Below, in pieces: positions 26,049 through 34,662 of a DNA stretch of 64,000 nt (positions within the stretch are counted from its first letter, which is position 1; each line of letters begins with the position of its first letter). The position numbers and the translations under genes are program-made. The stretch spans positions 5,456,001-5,520,000 of the forward strand of contig NZ_CP114040.1 in assembly GCF_026965555.1 (NCBI RefSeq), in the 5' to 3' direction. Source of the stretch: Nannocystis punicea. Its GTDB lineage: Bacteria > Myxococcota_A > Polyangia > Nannocystales > Nannocystaceae. The notes below the pieces were generated by a model. The model did no database searches and had not been told where the DNA came from. It saw only the letters and a program-made list of their open reading frames with translations.

Positions 26049-29000
26049 TCAGAAGCTTCGGGCGACGGCGGCGCGGAAGTAGTTGAGGCCGAACTCGTCG
26101 TCGAAGCCGCGGGCGTACTGCAGCATGAGGTCGATGGCGTCGCCGTAGCCGAGCTTGAAGCTGGCGATGAAGCTGGCGCCGACGCCCCACTTGAGCATCT
26201 GGCGCGTGAACTTCTCCCCGTTGGCGCCCCAGGCGGCGCCGAGGTCCATGAACGGGGCGAGGGTCAGGCGGCGCAAGAAGCCCGGCAGGGTGCCGAGGCC
26301 GCGCTCGACGTCGGCGAGGGGGATCCGGTACTCGACGTTGAGGACGCCGTAGTAGCGGCCGGAGAACGCGAACGGGCGATAGCCGCGCAGGTTGCCCCAG
26401 TCGCCGTAGGCGGAGCGGAGCAGGAAGCTGCGCAGGACCTCGGCCTGCTGCGAGGTGCCGCCGAGGTAGAACGGGGCGCGCCGGCCGAGAGTGCCGGCCG
26501 AGGCGCCGCCCTCGAGCGAGATGCCGAGCACCTGGTGGCCGCGCCACGGCATGCGCAGCATCTCGACGTAGCGACCGGTAACCCAGACGTCGGAGAAGCG
26601 GCCGCCGAGGTGCGGATCGATGAGGTTGACGTTGAGGCTGGCGGCCCGGCCGGTCTCGTTGCCGTAGGCGTAGCGGGTGCTGCGGCGGCTGTCGTAGTCG
26701 AAGCCGAGGGTGACCGAGCCGAGGCCGCCGAGGTCGGGCAAGGTGGAGGCCGGGGCGTTGGGATCGACTGCGGGCGCGTTGCTGGCGTTGGCGTAGTGGG
26801 TGTACGCGTAGCTGAGGCTGGCAGCGGCGTTGTGGACCGGGTGGCGGACCACGGGCACGCTGACGGAGGCGCGCGCGGTGGTGATCCGCTCGTCGTAGCC
26901 CCGCTGCAGGTAAGACGGCGGGCTGGCGCCGGGCTCGAGGTCGCCGGAGCCGTCGTAGACGTAGCGCTCGAAGGTGCCGCGGCGGGCGTAGTCGCGGCTG
27001 ACGAGCACGCGGAAGGTCGGCAGGAAGCGCGCGAACTCGTAGACGATCGAGCCGGTCGGGGCGGCGAAGGCGGTGTTGTAGCCGCCGTTGAACGAGAGGG
27101 TGTGGAACTGGAGGACGTCGCTGATGCCGATCGAGGCGCCGATCTCGGTGCCGAAGCCGCCCGAGGTGGCCGCGGCCAGCGCGGAGGGGAAGATCGTGCG
27201 CGGGAAGAAGGTGCGGTAGGGCTTGTAGCGCTGGCTCTTGAGGCTGACCGGCCGGCCGCGATCGCCGACCTGGTCGGGGGTCGGATCGTCGATCGCCGGC
27301 AGCGGATCTTGCACCGGCAAGGGCTCGAAGAACTCGGCGGGGTCGAGCTTCATCACCCAAAGGTCAAATCCGTAGGCGGTGAAGCCGAGGTAGACGAGGC
27401 GCTTGCCGTCGTGGCTGACGACCGGCTCGAAGGCGCCGCCGAGGACGTTGGTGACCTGGTGGACGCGGGCGGTGGCGACCTCGTAGGCGTAGATGTTGAA
27501 GACGCCGTCGCGGTCGCTGTTGAAGAGGACGTACTTGCCGTCGGGGGTCCAGCTCGGCTCGCTGTCGAGGAAGCGATCGGCGGTGGCCCGCAGGGTGGTC
27601 TGCGACTCGCGGTCGTAGATGTAGATGTCGCGCATGCCGCCCTCGCGGAAGGCGGAGTAGGCGACCTTCTTGCCGTCGGCCGACCACCGCGGAGCAGTGA
27701 CGATCTGGATCCGCTCCATCGGGGCGACCTCGGTGACCTCCTTGGTCGCGAGGTCGAGGAAGGCGAGGCGCGCCTGGGCCGAGTCGTTGCGCGAGAAGAC
27801 GACGGTGCGGCCGTCGGGCGAGACGTGCGGGTCGCGGGCGCGAGCGCCGAAGGTCAGCTGCTCGAGGTCGCCGGGGTTCTGCCGGACGTTGCGCGCGCCC
27901 GGGGCCGGCGGCCGCCAGCGCCACAGGTCGGTCCACGAGTAGCGCAGGTCGTGGACGCCCCAGACCTCGAAGACCATGTCCTCGGAGACACCCACGAACG
28001 AGCCCGAGCCGGCGTCCTGCAGCTCGACGATCCGCTCGACGCCGACGGTCTGGCCCTGCTTGCCGATGCCGATGCCCTCGCGGATCGCCCCGCCGGTGCT
28101 GCGGATCCGCCGGATCCCGGGGTTCGAGTGGCCGTCGTCCTCGAAGTAATAGATGTGCTGATCGTCGGGCGACCAGAACGGGTGACGCACGAAGTTGCCC
28201 GAGGCCTGGGCAGAGGTCGTGAAGGTGATCCGCCGGCCCTCGCGGATCCCTCGCGCCCGGATCGCCCGCGCCTGGCCCTGGAAGCGCCGCACTGTGTCGA
28301 GCTCGAACTCCTCCCACAGCTTCTCCCAGGTGACGCCGAGGACCTTCTCGACGGCGCGGTTGATGGCGAACGGGAGGGTCTGGCCGCCGTAGACGTGGTT
28401 GAGCTCGGCGAGCTTGTCCTCGCCGTAGCGGTTGCTGATGTAGCGCAGGAGGTAGAGGCCGTAGAGGTAGACGCTGCTGCCGTGCGGGAAGATGTTGGCG
28501 CCGGAGGAGACGCGGTCGATCGGGATGAAGCCGTGCTCGACGATCGGCGCCCGCAAGTACATCTCCCACTGGCTGTGACGGCCGCGACCCTGGCTGGTCA
28601 GGCGCGTCTCCTCGTGGCTGGCGAGGCCCTCGACGAACCACCGCGGCTGGATGACGTTGGGCTGCCAGACCTTGCCGGCCCGCCCGAACCCGAGCAAGGC
28701 GTTGATGAGCCGCGGGATGCCGTGCGTGGTGTCGAGGTGGATGATGTGCGTGTATTCGTGGGTCAGCAGGATGTCGATCCAGTCGTCGTAACCCTCGAGC
28801 ACGGACATCGAGTCGGGGGCGGTGACGTAGGCGACGATCCGCGGGAACGGGCTGGTGTTGGCGAGGCCGTTGGCGGCGTCGGTGTGGTCCTGGTAGACGA
28901 CGTGGGTCTTGAGCCACGGCGAGTGCGAGAGGCTGGTCGAGAGCCGCTCGTGCGCCCGCTCGAGCACCATGGCGGCCTTCTCGGCGGCGCGTACTCGTTG

Positions 29001-29167
29001 CCCTGGTAGTAATGGACGTAGAAATGGTCGGTCTCGAGGGTGCGCCAGCGTGGGTCGCGCGTGGCGGCCCCGGCAGGCCGCCAGACGAGACACGCGAGCA
29101 CGAGCCCGAGCAGCGCCAGGACCCCGCGCAGGCGGCGAGGAACACGGGCAGGGCGCGACGCAGGCAC
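26049..29167 (-). CDS. peptidase MA-like / beta-propeller / outer-membrane barrel protein, frameshifted near 5' end
   Basis: About 1040 residues when joined. A signal peptide (from GTG 29167; RRLRGVLALLGLVLACLVW) leads into YVHYYQGNEYA, where the frame breaks near 28990. The second frame continues AAEKAAMVLERAHERL, as expected for the same domain, so a single missing base (GCGCCGCC for GCGGCCGCC) explains it. Domains: zinc peptidase of MA type with HEYTHIIH and WFVEGLASHEE; a TolB/PD40-like beta-propeller (SPDGRTVVFS, SADGKKVAYS, TPDGKYVLFNSD); and a C-terminal barrel resembling BamA/surface antigens (repeated aromatic beta-strands, final ARSF). Probably an outer-membrane protein. Real mutation or sequencing error cannot be told apart here. 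Confidence 0.85.
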
Positions 29168-29652
29168 GGGCGCCAAGCCTAACAGGAGGCTCCGCCGGCC
29201 GGGACGCGAAGCGGGCCGCGATCGTCGGTGCGCGAGGTCGGTGGCGCGCACGAACCGGCGATCCGTGATGCAGCCGGCGGTCAGGCGGCGCCCCGGGCGC
29301 GTCGGGGCCCAGTCACGGCGCAGGGGGCCGTCACGGTGCGCGCGAGGGCCTCGCGGCGGGAGCGGACGGAGACACGGGGCTGGCGGCGGGATCGACCGGG
29401 GACGACGGGACGGGCTGCTCTGCGGTCCTGGGGGGTGTCGCGCAGGTCGAGGACGCGGCGCGCAGCTCGAGCTCCGGGCGGGGTGGCGTTCGTGCGGCAG
29501 CCGAAGCACCGGGGTTGCTCGGCGGGGCGGTGGGCTCGGGGATGGAGATCCGGCGTGGCAGCGGAGGAACGGGACGTTTCGGGTCGAGCGTCAGGATGAG
29601 CAGGGGCGGGCGTCGGTGCAGGGTGCTTCGGGGTCGCTCGACGGGCCGGGGA
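29168..29652. other. no clear gene
   Basis: 485 bp. A - strand frame gives a Pro-rich peptide (LLILTLDPKRPVPPLP and onward), but it has no start site or second line of support. Otherwise nothing seen. Confidence 0.35.
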
Positions 29653-30357
29653 TCACGGGCTGGCGTCGGTGCAGGCGCCGGCGTAGCAGCCGAAGAAGGG
29701 GGCGCAGTCGTTGTGGCTGTTGCACGGGTCGCCCTCCTGGCCGTCCCAGCACTGACCGAGCATGCACACGGGCGAGGTGGGGCCGCAGTCGTGGTCGTTC
29801 TTGCAGGGATCACCCTCGTTGCCGTCGTAACAAATGTGCTCGACGCAGCTCGGGGTGAACTCGGCGCAGTCGCCGTCGTTGTCGCAAGGGTCGCCCTCGT
29901 CGCCGTCGTGACACTGATGATCGTCCTCGGCGCAGTACGGGGCCGCGTCCGGGCAGTCGTTGCTCTCGAAGCACAGCTGGCCCTCGCCGACCGGCGCCGG
30001 CGGGGCGGTGGTGGAGGTGATGCCTCCGGTCGGATCGGACTCGCCCGTGGTGGTGTCGGTCGTCGTGGTGGTGGTGCCGCCGTCGGCGGGCAGGTCGGGC
30101 TCGGTGGCGCCCGAGGAGGAGGTGGTGTCGGTGGTGGGTTCGACCGGCTCGGAGTCGGAGGTGCTGGCGGTGCCTTCGCCGGTCGAGTCGGTGCCGGCGA
30201 CCGGCTCCGCCTCCGTGGTGGCCGGGGTGACCGTGGTGATCATCGGCGGCGGTCCGGCGCTGTCGGTGATGCCGAAGCCGAACCCGGACGGCTTGTCCGG
30301 CTCGACGCACGCGGTGAGCGTCGCCAGACCGAGGGACAAATACACGATGTGTCGCAT
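29653..30357 (-). CDS. Cys-rich lipoprotein with Thr/Ser linker
   Basis: 234 residues. Lipoprotein signal with lipobox LTAC (Cys17). Residues about 35-125 are a Thr/Ser/Glu/Pro linker (TTTTTTDTTTGESD). The C-terminal 110 residues hold four copies of a Cys-rich unit, GDPCxxDxDC...CxxxxCxDGxEGDPC, of the Dickkopf-like/DUF type common in myxobacterial surface proteins. Probably outer-membrane-anchored with a small disulphide-linked head, perhaps for adhesion or protein binding. The 49.6 kb lipoprotein has a similar build. No enzyme motif. Confidence 0.82.
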   Translation of the reverse strand: MRHIVYLSLGLATLTACVEPDKPSGFGFGITDSAGPPPMITTVTPATTEAEPVAGTDSTGEGTASTSDSEPVEPTTDTTSSSGATEPDLPADGGTTTTTTDTTTGESDPTGGITSTTAPPAPVGEGQLCFESNDCPDAAPYCAEDDHQCHDGDEGDPCDNDGDCAEFTPSCVEHICYDGNEGDPCKNDHDCGPTSPVCMLGQCWDGQEGDPCNSHNDCAPFFGCYAGACTDASP

Positions 30358-30737
30358 GAGCGAGCCTCGCTGGATCGTGGCGATCCGTCATCAGCATGTG
30401 CCCACATTTCCGCGCGGCATGATCAAATTCCATCGGCTGTGACCCGGACGGCAGCTGCCTCGCAGACGGGGCCCTGGTGCCTGTTGCGGGCGGAACAGGG
30501 GCGAATGGCCGGATTTTGCCGCGGGCGGTCTCGCGCCAGTGGACAATGTGCGTGTGCCGGTCACGACATTGGGACGCCGCGGAGATGCGCGCGGTGATGC
30601 GAATCATGATTGTGCAGAGTGGGTCGCTACGAGCGACGCGCGGCACGGGCGAGCGGCGACGGCTCGGCGGCCACGTGGGTGCCACACCGACGAGGTCGCA
30701 GGGCCAGGCGCGGGGGCTCGCGGCGGCGTGCGCGGGG
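30358..30737. other. intergenic, no gene seen
   Basis: 380 bp between the lipoprotein gene start and the mnmG stop. It should carry the lipoprotein promoter; A/T-richer stretches lie near 30410-30430. No array units and no convincing open frame. Confidence 0.4.
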
Positions 30738-32504
30738 TCAGAGGGCGTGGGCCTGGCGGGCGGCCTCGTGGGCGGCTGCCTCGGCGCGGCGCTGGGCGGC
30801 GCGCACGTGGGCCCACAGGCACATCAGCGCGGCCGGGGTGATGCCGGGGATCCGGGCGGCCTGGCCGGTGCTGGTCGGTCGCACGCGGGCGAGCCGCTCG
30901 GCGGCCTCGGTGGTGAGGCCGGGGAGGCGGCGGAAGTCGGTGCCGGGGTCGATCGGGAGGTCGGCCGCGCCGCCGCGCATGACCCAGATCTCCTTCTCCT
31001 GGCGGTCGAGGAAGCCGGCGTAGCAGCGCTGCGACTCGGCCCGCTCGGTCAGCCACGCGGGGGCGGCCGGGTCGGGCCGCGCGAGCAGCTGCTGGACGCG
31101 CTCGACGCGGGCGCGGGCCCTGTCGTAACGGACAGGGTCGATGAGACCTGCTGCAAAGGACATGTCCGAAAGGCGGGCGTCGGCGTTGTCCTCGCGCAGC
31201 AGCAGGCGGTACTCGGCGCGCGCGGTGAACATGCGGTAGGGCTCGTCGCAGCCCTGGGTGACGAGGTCGTCGATCATGACGCCGGCGTAGGCGTGCTCGC
31301 GGCCGAGGGCCAGCGGCGGGCGGCCGAGGGCGGCGAGGGCCGCGTTGGCGCCGGCGAGGAGGCCCTGGGCGCCGGCCTCCTCGTAGCCGCTGGTGCCGTT
31401 GATCTGGCCGGCGAACCACAGGCCCGGGATGTCGCGCGCGCCGAGAGTGTGGTCGAGGTCGCGGGCGTCGACCGCGTCGTACTCGACCGCGTAGCCGGGG
31501 CGCAGCATGACGGCCCGCTCGAGGCCGGGGATCGTGCGGATGAAGGCCTCCTGCACGTCGGCAGGCAGGCTGGTCGAGATCCCGCCGGGATAGACGCTGT
31601 GGGTGTCGAGGCCCTCGGGCTCGAGGAAGATCTGGTGGCGCTCGCGCTCGGCGAAGCGGACGATCTTGTCCTCGAGCGAGGGGCAGTAGCGCGGGCCGCG
31701 ACCGACGACCTGGCCGCTGTACATGGCGGAGCGGTGCAAGTTGGCGCGCACGAGCTCGTGGGTGGCCTCGGTGGTCCAGGTGATCCAGCACGGGACCTGG
31801 GCGAGGACCGGCGGCGGGCCGTCGTCGGGCAAGGTGAAGCGCGGCAGCGGGTCCTCGCTCGGCTGCTCCTCGGTGCGCGCGTAGTCGAGGGTGCGGCCGT
31901 CGAGCCGCGCGGGGGTGCCGGTCTTGAGCCGGCGCAGGGAGAAACCGAGCGCGCGCAGGTGCTCCGACAGGGCCAGGGCGGGCGGCTCGCCGACGCGGCC
32001 GCCAGGGGTGGTGCGCTCGCCCGTGTGCAGGAGGCCGCCGAGGAAGGTGCCGGTGGTGACGACGACGGCGTCGCCGGCGACGACGGAGCCGTCCTCGAGG
32101 ACGACGCCGCGGGCCCGCCCGGCCTCGAGATGGACGGCGGCGACGAGGCCCTCGAGGACGCGCACCTGCGGGTGGCCCAGGAGGGCGGCGCGGGCAAATT
32201 CGCCGTAGCGGGCCTTGTCGACCTGGACCCGGGTGCTGCGCACTGCCGGCCCCTTGGAGCGGTTGAGGACGCGCCCGTGGATCGCGCAGGCGTCGGCGGC
32301 CCGGCCCATGAAGCCGCCCATGGCCTCGATCTCCTTGACGAGGTGACCCTTGGCGACGCCGCCGACGCTGGGGTTGCACGGGGTCTGGCCGATCGTCTTG
32401 AGGCTGCCGGTGACGACGAGGACGCTCGCACCCACCCGCGCCGCGGCGAAGGCGGCCTCCAGCCCGGCGTGTCCGGCTCCGACGACGATGACGACGGGTT
32501 CCAC
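30738..32504 (-). CDS. mnmG: tRNA uridine-5-carboxymethylaminomethyl modification enzyme MnmG (GidA)
   Basis: FAD enzyme that with MnmE modifies wobble U34 of several tRNAs. About 588 residues from GTG 32504 (VEPVVIVVGAGHAGLEAA), the place where homology begins; the open frame extends upstream but is unrelated. Seen: dinucleotide fold VVGAGHAG, CNPSVGGVAKGHLVKEI, DKIVRFAERERHQIFLEPEG, GLWFAGQINGTSGYEEAGAQG, and the C-terminal IPGITPAAL. The C-terminal domain region RLSDMSFAAGLIDPVRYDRA aligns without gaps to other MnmG proteins, yet its DNA is four consecutive 14-bp repeat units. MnmE is not in the window. Confidence 0.94.
   Translation of the reverse strand: MEPVVIVVGAGHAGLEAAFAAARVGASVLVVTGSLKTIGQTPCNPSVGGVAKGHLVKEIEAMGGFMGRAADACAIHGRVLNRSKGPAVRSTRVQVDKARYGEFARAALLGHPQVRVLEGLVAAVHLEAGRARGVVLEDGSVVAGDAVVVTTGTFLGGLLHTGERTTPGGRVGEPPALALSEHLRALGFSLRRLKTGTPARLDGRTLDYARTEEQPSEDPLPRFTLPDDGPPPVLAQVPCWITWTTEATHELVRANLHRSAMYSGQVVGRGPRYCPSLEDKIVRFAERERHQIFLEPEGLDTHSVYPGGISTSLPADVQEAFIRTIPGLERAVMLRPGYAVEYDAVDARDLDHTLGARDIPGLWFAGQINGTSGYEEAGAQGLLAGANAALAALGRPPLALGREHAYAGVMIDDLVTQGCDEPYRMFTARAEYRLLLREDNADARLSDMSFAAGLIDPVRYDRARARVERVQQLLARPDPAAPAWLTERAESQRCYAGFLDRQEKEIWVMRGGAADLPIDPGTDFRRLPGLTTEAAERLARVRPTSTGQAARIPGITPAALMCLWAHVRAAQRRAEAAAHEAARQAHAL
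31117..31172. repeat. 14-bp array, 4 units, embedded in conserved mnmG codons
   Basis: Units at 31117 (GCCCTGTCGTAACG), 31131 (GACAGGGTCGATGA), 31145 (GACCTGCTGCAAAG) and 31159 (GACATGTCCGAAAG). They are part of a conserved, gap-free stretch of MnmG and force codons such as TTT, GCA, CTT and CCT that are rare here. Confidence 0.85.
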
Positions 32505-32637
32505 GGCGGCGGGAGGGTAGCAGACGATGGTGGGGGTCAAAGCAGAGGGCGAGGTCGGGCAGGCGGCTTGCGCGGGTTCGCGCATCGTGGTATGGGGGCG
32601 GCGTAGCTGGCTGGAGCGGGCTGGTGCGTGCTCGGCG

Positions 32638-32665
32638 GAGCAGCTGATTCGTAATCAGCAGGTCT
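32638..32665 (+). repeat. 28-bp copy of tRNA-Thr anticodon arm
   Basis: Identical to 24933-24960, that is, the end of the D arm, the entire anticodon arm and the start of the variable loop of tRNA-Thr(CGT). The flanks do not continue the tRNA. It lies between the divergent mnmG and cobA-hemD genes. Confidence 0.9.
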
Positions 32666-32734
32666 TCGCTCAGGAGGGCGCGTTCGCGCGCGTCCTTGGA
32701 GCCATTTGCCCGCGGGTGGGCTATCTTGGCGGAC

Positions 32735-34294
32735 GTGACGGGCTTCGTCTCGATCGTCGGCGCCGGGCCCTGGGACCCGGAACTCCTCACCCTGGCGGGT
32801 CGCGAGCGGCTGACCCGCGCGGACGTGGTGATCGCGGATTACCTGGTCAACCCGGCCCTCTTCACCCATTGCCGCGCGGACGTCCACCTGTTCCAGCGCA
32901 CCGAGAGCCCGCACGCGGGGGCCCACGGCGAACCGGTGCCCGACCAGGAGGCGATCAACCGCCTGATGGTCGAGCGCGCGGCGGCCGGGCTGTACGTGGT
33001 CCGCCTCAAGGGCGGCGACCCGATGGTGTTCGGCCGCGGCGCGGAGGAGGCCGAGGTGCTGGCGGCCCGCGGGATCCCGTTCGAGTTCGTGCCGGGCGTC
33101 AGCGCGGCGATCGCCGCGCCCGAGGCGGCCGGGATCCCGGTGACCCACCGCGACCACGCTCCCTGCGTCAGCCTGGTGTCGGGCTACGAGGCCTACGAGA
33201 AGGGCGGTCGCGCGGTCGACTGGGAGCACCTGGCCAAAGGGACAGGCACGCTGGTGCTGATGATGAGCGTGCGCAACTGCCGGCAGAACGCGGAGCGGCT
33301 GATCGCGGCCGGGCGCGACCCGGCGACGCCGTCGGCGGTGATCCGCTGGGGCACCCGGGGGATCCAGCGCACCGTGGTCGCGCCGCTGGGCCAGATCGCG
33401 GACCGCGTCGAGGCGGAGGGGCTGCGCCCGCCGGCGGTGATGGTGGTCGGCAGCGTGGTCGACCTGCGCCGGACGACGCAGTGGTTCGAGCGCCGGCCGC
33501 TGTTCGGCAAGCGGGTGGTGGTGACGCGGGCCCGCCAGCAGGCGAGCGACCTGCTGCAGCTGCTGGCCGGTCAGGGCGCGGACGCGGTGGCGGTGCCGTG
33601 CCTCGACATCGCGCCGCCCGAGGACCTGTCGGCCCTCAGCGGGGCGGCCCAGAGCCTCGACGAGGTCGACGGGGTGATCCTGTCGAGCCCGAACGGAGTG
33701 CGCGCGTGGTTCGACGCGCTGGCGGGGCTCGAGCTCGACGTCCGGGCGCTGCACGGCAAGTGCCTGGCGGCGATCGGCACCGGCACGGCGAATGCGTGCT
33801 GGGAGCGCGGGATCCGGCCGGACATCGTGCCGTCGGCGGCGCGCTCGGAGGGGCTGGTGGAGACGCTGGCGTCGCGCGGGCTGCTGGCGCGGCGCTGGCT
33901 GCACGTGCGCGCCGACGAGGGCCGCGACCTGATCGGGGAGGCGGTGCGCGCGGCCGGGGGGACGTACCGGCTGGTGGTCGGTTACCGGGTGATCCGGCCG
34001 AAGGTGCCGGGGCTGCTGACGCGCTCGCTGCTGCCGCCCGAGCACGGCGGCGAGGGGACCGACGCGATCTGTTTCGCCAGCGGCAAGACTGCGCGCCACT
34101 TCGTCGAGACGATCACGGAGGCCCACGGAGAGGCGCTGGCGCGCGAGATCCTGGGCCGGGCGCGGCTGGTCGCGCTGGGGCCGGTGACCGCGGGGGCGCT
34201 CGAATCGATGGGCTTGCGCGCAGACGCGGTCGCGGGCGGGCTGACCGACGAGGCGATGCTGGCGGCGGTGGTCGAGGCGATGGCCCGCGGGTAG
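32735..34294 (+). CDS. cobA-hemD: uroporphyrinogen-III C-methyltransferase / uroporphyrinogen-III synthase fusion
   Basis: Bifunctional tetrapyrrole enzyme, 519 residues from GTG 32735. Residues 1-245 are CobA/SUMT: SIVGAGPWDPELLTLAG, VVRLKGGDPMVFGRG, VPGVSAAIAAPEAAGIPVTHR, then MMSVRN, making precorrin-2 for sirohaem and cobalamin. Residues about 258-519 are HemD (GKRVVVTRARQQ, ILSSPNGVRAWFD, CFASGKTARHF, ALGPVTAGAL), which closes hydroxymethylbilane to uroporphyrinogen III. This fusion order is known in several bacterial groups. A frame-compatible TTG at 32696 is less likely as start because homology begins at the GTG. Confidence 0.93.
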   Translation: MTGFVSIVGAGPWDPELLTLAGRERLTRADVVIADYLVNPALFTHCRADVHLFQRTESPHAGAHGEPVPDQEAINRLMVERAAAGLYVVRLKGGDPMVFGRGAEEAEVLAARGIPFEFVPGVSAAIAAPEAAGIPVTHRDHAPCVSLVSGYEAYEKGGRAVDWEHLAKGTGTLVLMMSVRNCRQNAERLIAAGRDPATPSAVIRWGTRGIQRTVVAPLGQIADRVEAEGLRPPAVMVVGSVVDLRRTTQWFERRPLFGKRVVVTRARQQASDLLQLLAGQGADAVAVPCLDIAPPEDLSALSGAAQSLDEVDGVILSSPNGVRAWFDALAGLELDVRALHGKCLAAIGTGTANACWERGIRPDIVPSAARSEGLVETLASRGLLARRWLHVRADEGRDLIGEAVRAAGGTYRLVVGYRVIRPKVPGLLTRSLLPPEHGGEGTDAICFASGKTARHFVETITEAHGEALAREILGRARLVALGPVTAGALESMGLRADAVAGGLTDEAMLAAVVEAMARG

Positions 34295-34313
34295 CGCGGG
34301 CGTGGCGACGAGC

Positions 34314-34505
34314 GATGTCGGCGGCGGGGCGCCGCGGTGGCGAGTGATGCTGTCGGGGCGAGGCGCCGGGGTCGCGCGATGCTGTCGGGGCGAGGCGCCG
34401 GGGTCGCGCGATGCTGTCGGGGCGAGGCGCCGGGGTCGCGCGATGCCGGCGAGGCGAGGCGACGGGGTCGCGCGATGCCGGCGAGGCGAGGCGACGGGCT
34501 GCGGG
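34314..34505. repeat. 32-bp minisatellite, 6 units
   Basis: Six units of exactly 32 bp starting at 34314, 34346, 34378, 34410, 34442 and 34474. Units 2-4 are nearly identical (GATGCTGTCGGGGCGAGGCG...), units 5-6 share a variant (GATGCCGGCGAGGCGAGGCG). Non-coding, between cobA-hemD and the P450 gene. Confidence 0.88.
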
Positions 34506-34662
34506 TCGCGCGGGACCGGTGCGACGAGGCGAGCCGCGGGTCGTGCGGGGCCGGCGTTCGCGGGCGCGCAAGCGGGCGCGCGGGGGGCTCTCGGGGGCTC
34601 TCGGGCGAAGGACGAGCGGCCGAGCGTTTGTCCGTTGCCCGGCGGGCCGGTATCGTCGGGCG

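Noticed and set aside
24933..32665. Genomic island bounded by tRNA-derived repeats
   Set aside because: No integrase or mobility gene, and the interval holds mnmG and genes of normal composition; kept only as an open finding on the repeat itself.
32585..32734. Full second tRNA-Thr or T-box-like leader
   Set aside because: Only the anticodon arm matches; acceptor, D-loop and T arm cannot be drawn.
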